NCBI GenBank assembly: GCA_002633025.1
Contig: NMRB01001327.1
Location: 32,658 to 96,657, forward strand
DNA length: 64,000 nucleotides
Source of the DNA: Notospermus geniculatus
Taxonomy: Eukaryota > Nemertea > Pilidiophora > Heteronemertea > Lineidae
Direction of reading: 5' to 3'
Position numbers and translations under genes: made by a program. A model generated the notes under the pieces. That model was not told where the DNA came from. It did not search any database and worked only from the letters and a program-made list of their open reading frames with translations. Below are positions 57,968 through 64,000 of this stretch, in pieces; within the stretch, counting starts at the first letter, position 1; each line of letters begins with the position of its first letter.

Positions 57968-58152
57968 TGTGGGGCCTTTTAGTTGCCCTGGCATAGACAC
58001 TCAGGTAGGCTACAAGGGACCACGGCTTTTAGTCTCATCCGACAGACCCTTCATAGCTTTTCTCATAAATGTCCTGGCCAGGAATCGAACCCACGCACTG
58101 ACCCTGTTGGGGCTGAAAAGCGTGTTAAACCACTCGACCACCAGGCCAAGAG
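57968..58152 (-). mobile_element. SINE A relative, tRNA-derived
   Basis: On - the head has GGTCGAGTGGTTTAACACGC (A box) and CGTGGGTTCGATTCC (B box). A body piece follows with GATGAGACTAAAAGCCGTGG. The head differs from that of 36299, so this may be a subfamily. Confidence 0.78.
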
Positions 58153-59236
58153 GACGATCTTGACACACACTTCTTTTAATAGTGGGTTCCGAGGGGATGT
58201 CATGAGATACAGTAGGTGAAAGCGCTAACTTCCGAAGGGCCGAACTATTCATCCCACTGACAGCTCCTCCCAGGCTTAACCGGCTCTCTTAACCGAGAAC
58301 TGACCTTGGCTGTAGCACGCTGATCAGCTAAATAGCTGAATGAATCGTGAAAACGGAGCGTGCTGATTGAGGATGTATATGATCATTAGCGGTCGCATCC
58401 TTAGATTATGATCAATAACCACCAAGATGGGGTTTCTATGTCCAGCTAATTTTACACGCCTCGGGCTGCGAGTGTCTCCGACGGTGGACAGGACTGGTTA
58501 AGGGATCAGTTTTGTGTAACGTGACGCGTCGGGCCCACTTACTGGAGAAAATACGGCCCAAAGCAGCCAGGGCTTACAGATATTGTTGGGCGACTCCCTC
58601 CGTTAAGGAGGTATTTTTGTGGAAGTTTCACTCTCCTTTGAGCCACCTCGTGATGCAGGTCGATCCAACTAGGATGGTGAAGCCAAGGATCTCCTTTCGC
58701 AGCGGAGATCCGTAGAGGAATCACAAGTCCTTGGCGTCGTGACCATGACGTACGTCAGTAGATCTATGGGCTGGAAAGCACCCTTAGCTGCCGCTTACGA
58801 TAGGAGGTAGGATGCATGTCTGCCGGGAGGACAAGAGTGACAAGAGAAATGAGAATTGGATTTCCGAAAACTTCTCTCTACTACTTGCTCTACATTGCCC
58901 GCCCATTTCACACGGCGCAATCACGATATAAGATCATTTAACCACCACAAACAGACCAATTTAATAACGTCTTCGAGATCGCCCCGGGCGGTTCCCGTTT
59001 CCGCTCGGCTATGTTTCAAATTACCCTGACTGTTGATTTATCCGTGGACTCAATGCGATTGTCGCAATTTCCTCTCCACCGTCCCTGTACTTTGAGAATC
59101 AATTTCTTTTGCAGTCACCTTCGTTCGATTGGGGAATTCAAACGCATTGCTTTCATCATCCTTACAAACGCTATCCACGGAAGTACTACGCCCGATGGTG
59201 CTGACATCCTGAGCTGAGGGATGTATGTATTGCTTT
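58153..59236. other. No gene recognised
   Basis: Short frames on both strands; no splice-flanked exon seen. Confidence 0.4.
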
Positions 59237-59455
59237 GGTCCTAGTAAGTGTGGAAGAGGCCATCTCAAGCTACTCACGTTCCACACTTAGATGGGGTTTT
59301 TGACTTGCCCTAGCAAAGGCTCATGTTACAAGGCTACACGGCTTACTGTCTCATTCGACTGGGGGGTTTACATGTAAGTCCATGTGGCGCAGGTCTCGAA
59401 CCCAGGACCTGCCGCTTGCTAACCCGACGTGATAACCGCTAGGCTGTCAGCGATA
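59237..59455 (-). mobile_element. SINE A, nearly full-length copy
   Basis: On - the head CTGACAGCCTAGCGGTTATC has the A box and CCTGGGTTCGAGACC the B box. The body follows with GACAGTAAGCCGTGTAGCCT and ends in GGCCTCTTCCACACTTACTA. Confidence 0.82.
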
Positions 59456-60482
59456 ACTAGGGAGAGGTAGCTAAGCGAATGAAAGAAGTATGTGATACGT
59501 AGAAAGAGCCAAAAAAAGAACTCACGGAGTGTAATGTACAAGTATGTTGTTCCAATTACATTTCATGGAGAAGAGACTTGTCGATTCGAAGACAGTAAAT
59601 TAGTAAACTAAACCTCGTTTGGCCGATGAGCGATCGATTTCATATCAGCCAAGCAGATAATCTATAACGTCATCATCATTTACCTTGTGTCTTTTCATAT
59701 TTTTTGTCATGAGCGCTTGGATGTGACAACTCCCTAATCACCATCCGATAAATCTGGGCCAAATTCGATCAGCATCACCCCGCGTGTCTCAATTATATTT
59801 CAAATCCAATAGCCAGTTCGGCCAATGCGAGAGACACCTCGCGCCCCGCGGGACGGCGGAGCAAAATTAGTCCTAACAAGTAATAGGTTAGAAGGGCCCG
59901 AGAGGACCTCCATCAAAATTGGCCTCTTTTGAAATATAGCTATATCTGGAACCAGCCTCCCTAATGTCATTGCGGAGGCTTTTATGGCGTTCACGATGCT
60001 GTCAGGGCGGGATGAGTTTGTTAGGCTCCAATGACGAGAGGGGAAATATCTTATCTTCTTGTCATTTTCTTGGCTAAACTAAGGATTTACGTTCCGGTAT
60101 TACCTAGTGATCGCTTTTTTTCTATCTCGTAGAATGACATTGCGTGCGTGTTACGCTTAACAAAGTGTTGCACTATCAAGGCGTGCTGTGGAGTCATCCT
60201 TCAACGTCGGTTATCAAAAACGTACATTGTTCTGTTTATCCAATTATAACATGGTGAAATACGTATCGGATCTAGTTGTGGGAGCAATCTAGCTCCATGG
60301 GGGATTCTAACAGGAAAATTTATTCCCACACCATTTCTCACTGTCTCTCTTTTTAAGTTGCACGCAATACTGATAAAAACGTGATGGATTTAAATCGTGC
60401 CTTCCACTGTAATTCAGCCTCGGAGCGCTTTCAAATTGTTTCATGTTATTAGCCCAGCTTGGCTTATGCAACGCAGAACCAA
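59456..60482. other. No gene recognised
   Basis: A 64-codon - frame at 59800-59994 has no recognisable features. Confidence 0.35.
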
Positions 60483-60716
60483 CTTCACTTCCTGGGAAGT
60501 GTTACAGTCCGGCTGCCACAAAGCGCACTTTTTAGAGATAAACCAGCTCTGCCAGGTAGGCAGGTAGTACCCTTGGTACCCCTTAAATTAAAACCTGGGC
60601 GGGATGAGCCAACTGAGGTAAACAGATATAGCCAGGGTATCACATCGACAGTGGGTATCGAATCTGCGACCTTCTGACCGCTAGCCTGATACTCGACCAC
60701 TGCACCACAGCGGCTT
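60483..60716 (-). mobile_element. SINE D, tRNA-derived
   Basis: On -, GCCGCTGTGGTGCAGTGGTC (A box) and CGCAGATTCGATACC (altered B box) open it, followed by a body with TGATACCCTGGCTATATCTG. This is the only copy in the window, so its full length is uncertain. Confidence 0.7.
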
Positions 60717-61827
60717 CACCTGAAAATGAAATCGACGCGAGAATTTCAAGATACAGATCGGGTCAATAACGAAGAAAGTACATCGAGCGGAAATTATTCC
60801 GGAATCCTTATTTCACGGCGGTGACATTTTTCATGAACGAAACTTTCAAGATCAGCGTATGAAGAATGGCAAGCTTCGCCACGACGGCTGATGCGGATCG
60901 TATCTCGTTGTTGACTTCCGGGAGAATCGATATTGGTCTTCAGGTTGGGTATCTCCAGATGAGAAATTCGTCATCATCAGTCTGTTATTGTATTACCAAT
61001 ATGAATCAATGAAACATGGCGAATATTGATGGATTAACCCGCGATAAGACTTGTTCTACGCTTGCACACGTTTTTAGGTCTGCTGTACTTTCTCGCAGCC
61101 TGTGTGATTTTTCCACGCTGTAATTAGGACTCGAGCCCAACTGGGCAGTTTGAAGAGCGAACCGCCCGAATGACTTCAGACTTGTCGATTTCATAGGGCT
61201 TGCCCGACCTTGCTTTTGTCCCGTCTCCCCTTCGACAATTGGTCACTCAGTAAAGTCTAGTTGTTATCTATTGTTTGGCCGACGGGTGGTATGCTCTTGG
61301 CAATGCAGGAAATCCTCTATGGGGTCCGTCGGGCTAGAGCGTGCCATACATAACTAGAGGTTTAGTACACTCCCTTATTTTTTCGGTGTCGATAATTTTC
61401 AGCTCTAGCAGCGCCATGTTCTTCCTCACAGTACGACAGATCAAGTACTTATACCCATTCTCATTATACAAAGCGTGACCGCGAATGCGAGCGTGCCAAA
61501 AGCTTTGTTCCTGTCTCGCTGCGCTGCGTCTGAACAAAGCTTTTCCTTCATGTGTCTTTGTGGTTGCACTTTGTACATAGATCGTCCTTAATGGGTCCAA
61601 GCCTTGAGGCTGTTCATTATTCCTCGCTTGACCAGCATACAGAACGGAAAATACTTTCTTTATCGCCACGCTGGTTCGAAACAAACCTTTTCCTCTTGCA
61701 TCCTTGTAGCAAGGAATTATCAATCGGCCTTTTGTGCCCTCTTTTCGCCGGATAAGTTGAATTGTCGAAGTTGTAAGTTCGGCAACTGCAATCGGTTTTG
61801 ACGGGAGTAGGTTGAAAGATAGGACAA
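60717..61827. other. No gene recognised
   Basis: A 129-codon - frame (61334-61723) is cysteine-poor and shows no domain. There is a small hairpin with ACAAAGC..GCTTTGT near 61469-61538. Confidence 0.35.
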
Positions 61828-62006
61828 GGGCCCGGTTGCACCAAACTCAAGTTCTTATCGTAAGATATGAAATTTGGGACAACCCCTAAGACATGTCGTA
61901 ACTGGATAGGCAAGAAAGTTAGGGCGCTGTCCAAAGACATCGATGGTGCAAAGCATTTTTGTTCTTAAGTTTAAGACAGCAGCTACGACCTTTGGTGCAA
62001 CCGGGC
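61828..62006. mobile_element. 179-bp MITE, GGGCCCGGTTGCACC ends
   Basis: GGGCCCGGTTGCACCAAACT pairs with CCTTTGGTGCAACCGGGC. The ends are close to those of the MITE at 23659, but the interior differs. Confidence 0.82.
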
Positions 62007-62274
62007 ACAGGCTGGCGTTACAAGGCACACGAGATAATAGTCCGTAACACTTGTCAGACTTGGAAATCTCTCCAGAGCTCCAGCCAAAGTGTCATGGGAT
62101 GCGTCTCACCAAGAGCTGATTGCCGAATTATCCCCTGTCGTTATCCATCATGATTAGTTCCCGCATTGCAGACCCCAACCTCATCCCTTCCTATCGCTCG
62201 GTGTAAATGATCCTCGACTTGGATTCCATTGAAGGCGTTGCTCTCTCTCCATTATACGGCTCGGGTAACGGCGG

Positions 62275-62549
62275 TCATTCTTCAATAGAAGATGCGTCGC
62301 TAGCAGAGTGTAATAGACTCCTTTCCGTCTGCAGCCACGCCGGTAGTTTATTGCCAGTTGAACTCACAATAGGAGTATTCAGTTGTATTGTCTGGTCTTC
62401 TTCAGACGTGCAATTTTTCACGGCAGGAGTCGTCATTCGGATGATTTTACAAACATTTCTGGGCGTTAAAGGTTTCCAATATTGCTTCTCGAGTTGCTCT
62501 TCAGAATCACGTACCCTTACAGTGATATCACCTCCATCAAAGACTCTAG
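62275..62549 (-). other. Candidate C-terminal coding exon, unknown protein
   Basis: A - strand frame of 90 codons runs from a possible acceptor (CCAGCAG before CTAGAG) to TGA at 62277-62275. It is charged and polar (EEQLEKQYWKPLTPRNVCK, then a serine-rich end SASDASSIEE), like a real C-terminus. The acceptor lacks a good pyrimidine tract, and no family is recognised. A 164-codon frame on the opposite strand (62207-62701) overlaps it and may be its shadow. Confidence 0.33.
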
Positions 62550-63095
62550 CTGCTGGTTACATATCAGATGATATGCTGCTCCACGTAAGCGCTTTCATGG
62601 TGAACGGGTGCGCATGGTTCACTGACTCTTCGAAATTCGCGTCCATCAGCTGGTCTGCCGGTATGGTTTTTATGCCCCAGACCTCCGAAGGTCAACTATA
62701 ATGGACCATGATCATGTTACCCGGGGACCAAGTCTTGTCCTACATCATTTAACATATCCAGAAATAATATTGTTTCCAGTGGCCAAAAGGAAAAATCGTA
62801 TTGNTTACAGTGATATCACCTCAATCAAAGACTCTGGCTGCTGGTTACATATCAGATGATATGCTGCTCCACGTAAGCGCTTTCATGGTGAACGGGTGCG
62901 CATGGTTCAGTGACTCTTCGAAATTCGCGTCCATCAGCTGGTCTGCCGGTATGGTTTTGATGCCCCAGACCTCCGAAGGTCAACTATAATGGACCATGAT
63001 CATGTTACCCGGGAAGCAAGTCTTGTCCTACATCATTTAACATATCCAGAAATAATATTGTTTCCAGTGGCCAAAAAGAAAAAAAAAACGTATTG
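62516..63095. repeat. ~290-bp tandem duplication joined at an N
   Basis: 62516-62804 and 62806-63095 differ at only a handful of positions. The single N at the junction suggests either a recent duplication or two haplotypes placed side by side by the assembler. Confidence 0.92.
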
Positions 63096-64000
63096 TCACG
63101 CTAAATCTGATTTCTGCTAAGATCTTTAGGCGATGGTTGAAAACTGGACCGGGTGTCCCGTTATTTCTGGGCAATGTCTATAGTTGCGAGTTCGTAGCTG
63201 CTTCCGTTCCGGAGATGTGGCCGTTTTGTCACAACAAGTCAGATTTGCACTTTGGAGTCAGTCATTCTAGACCCCAGGACAAACGTTAAAACGTATTCAG
63301 GTTTCTTCAAACAGAGCAAAGTCGCTTATTGAGAGGGGGTGGGTGGGGTGGGGTAGGGTAGGGTAGTCTCGCATTAAAAAATATGCAAAGAGACCATCAA
63401 TCGGTGTACTGGTTACGATTCTAAGTCAATTTGAATGTCCGAGGGTGTGTGGTACAGGCCACACTCGCCAAACGGCGAGTTTGGGCGCACAAGGGTTAAA
63501 CTGGGTCTTATGTCTGTTGATGGAATTGAGCCTTTGGCTAGGAATATGCACGACCTTCGTCGCGATTCCATTTTATCGGATGTCGACGAATAGGGGCCTT
63601 TTTATATATAAAAGCAGTGTTAAGTTTTCTGTCTCAAGAGCCACGATTTGAGTCTGCCTTCTTTATATTCAAGTCTTTTCTCCAGAGGCTAGAGAGAGGC
63701 CAAAAAACTTCGACGAGACATTTCAAGTATAGCTGCCTGGATAATCCACACGTCGCTGGAGATCAAAAGAAAACGTATAGGAAACAATCCTACATCCGTC
63801 TATGGCTTCTGATTCTGCATGATGCCGTTACTTGAACGACATTGACCTTTAAGCGAAGACCAGGATATCCGTGCGTGTATGCATCAAGGCCTATACCATA
63901 TGGATGATCTGAAGCTGGCATAACAGACGAGCGTCAGGATGATCTCATCCAGTCTTGTACTGACTGTTCAGCGAAGGCGGCGCTTAGGGTACATGTACGT
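63096..64000. other. No gene; G-rich tract
   Basis: GGGGGTGGGTGGGGTGGGGT with further GGGTAGGGTAGGGTA (63335-63366) could form a G-quadruplex. The rest holds only short frames. Confidence 0.5.

Noticed and set aside
38260-60716. tRNA genes
   Set aside because: Several A-box and B-box pairs exist (38.3, 53.1, 58.1, 59.4 and 60.7 kb), but each continues into a SINE body or lacks a full cloverleaf. None is called as a tRNA gene.
62207-62701. 164-codon plus-strand frame
   Set aside because: The composition is unusual and no domain is seen. It is probably the shadow of the minus-strand frame or chance; about two frames this long are expected by chance in a window of this size.

Overview
This is a eukaryotic, intron-containing, AT-leaning genomic window. 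Three protein-coding loci can be supported; the rest is a dense layer of short mobile elements and tandem repeats. Spliced genes with GT-AG introns, tRNA-headed SINEs, many fold-back MITEs with TTAA, TA or 3-bp target duplications, and frequent TAGGCCTA and TACATGTA words fit a marine invertebrate metazoan. A deuterostome (echinoderm, hemichordate or cephalochordate) or a lophotrochozoan are both possible; I cannot fix the phylum by eye. The window holds one 38-N gap (16232-16269) and single Ns at 29493, 38864, 42744 and about 62804.

Layout. From 1 to 14.4 kb I find no secure exon; this part holds a 46-bp minisatellite, an 81-bp minisatellite, a three-layer nest of MITEs (4107-4618), several fold-backs and a 2-kb inverted-repeat element (8890-10910). 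From 14475 to 17416 on the + strand lie the last six coding exons of an HSD17B7-type 3-keto-steroid reductase, with one GC-AG intron; its N-terminal exons were not found. From 18101 to 19098 on + is a single-exon rhodopsin-like GPCR with one frameshift, whose last codons run into a ~96-bp satellite (19056-19806). That satellite is followed by a ~0.8-kb segment present twice. From 22.8 to 24.03 kb is an AACGAACGTTT minisatellite interrupted by a MITE.

From 31783 down to 24557 on the - strand is a three-exon rhodopsin-like GPCR. I could join it from splice sites into one 509-residue frame, with the intron at the end of TM6 as in prostanoid receptor genes.

From 31.8 to 64 kb no secure gene is visible. 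This part carries tRNA-derived SINEs of several families, an AGCTCACC-headed repeat family, many fold-back MITEs including a 634-bp palindrome at 42260-42893, minisatellites, and a few weak coding-like stretches (for example 62275-62549 on -, beside a ~290-bp tandem duplication).

The three genes need not act together: one belongs to sterol synthesis and two are cell-surface receptors. I see no operon, defence system or CRISPR array. The most informative content is the nesting of mobile elements, which gives a readable order of insertions.
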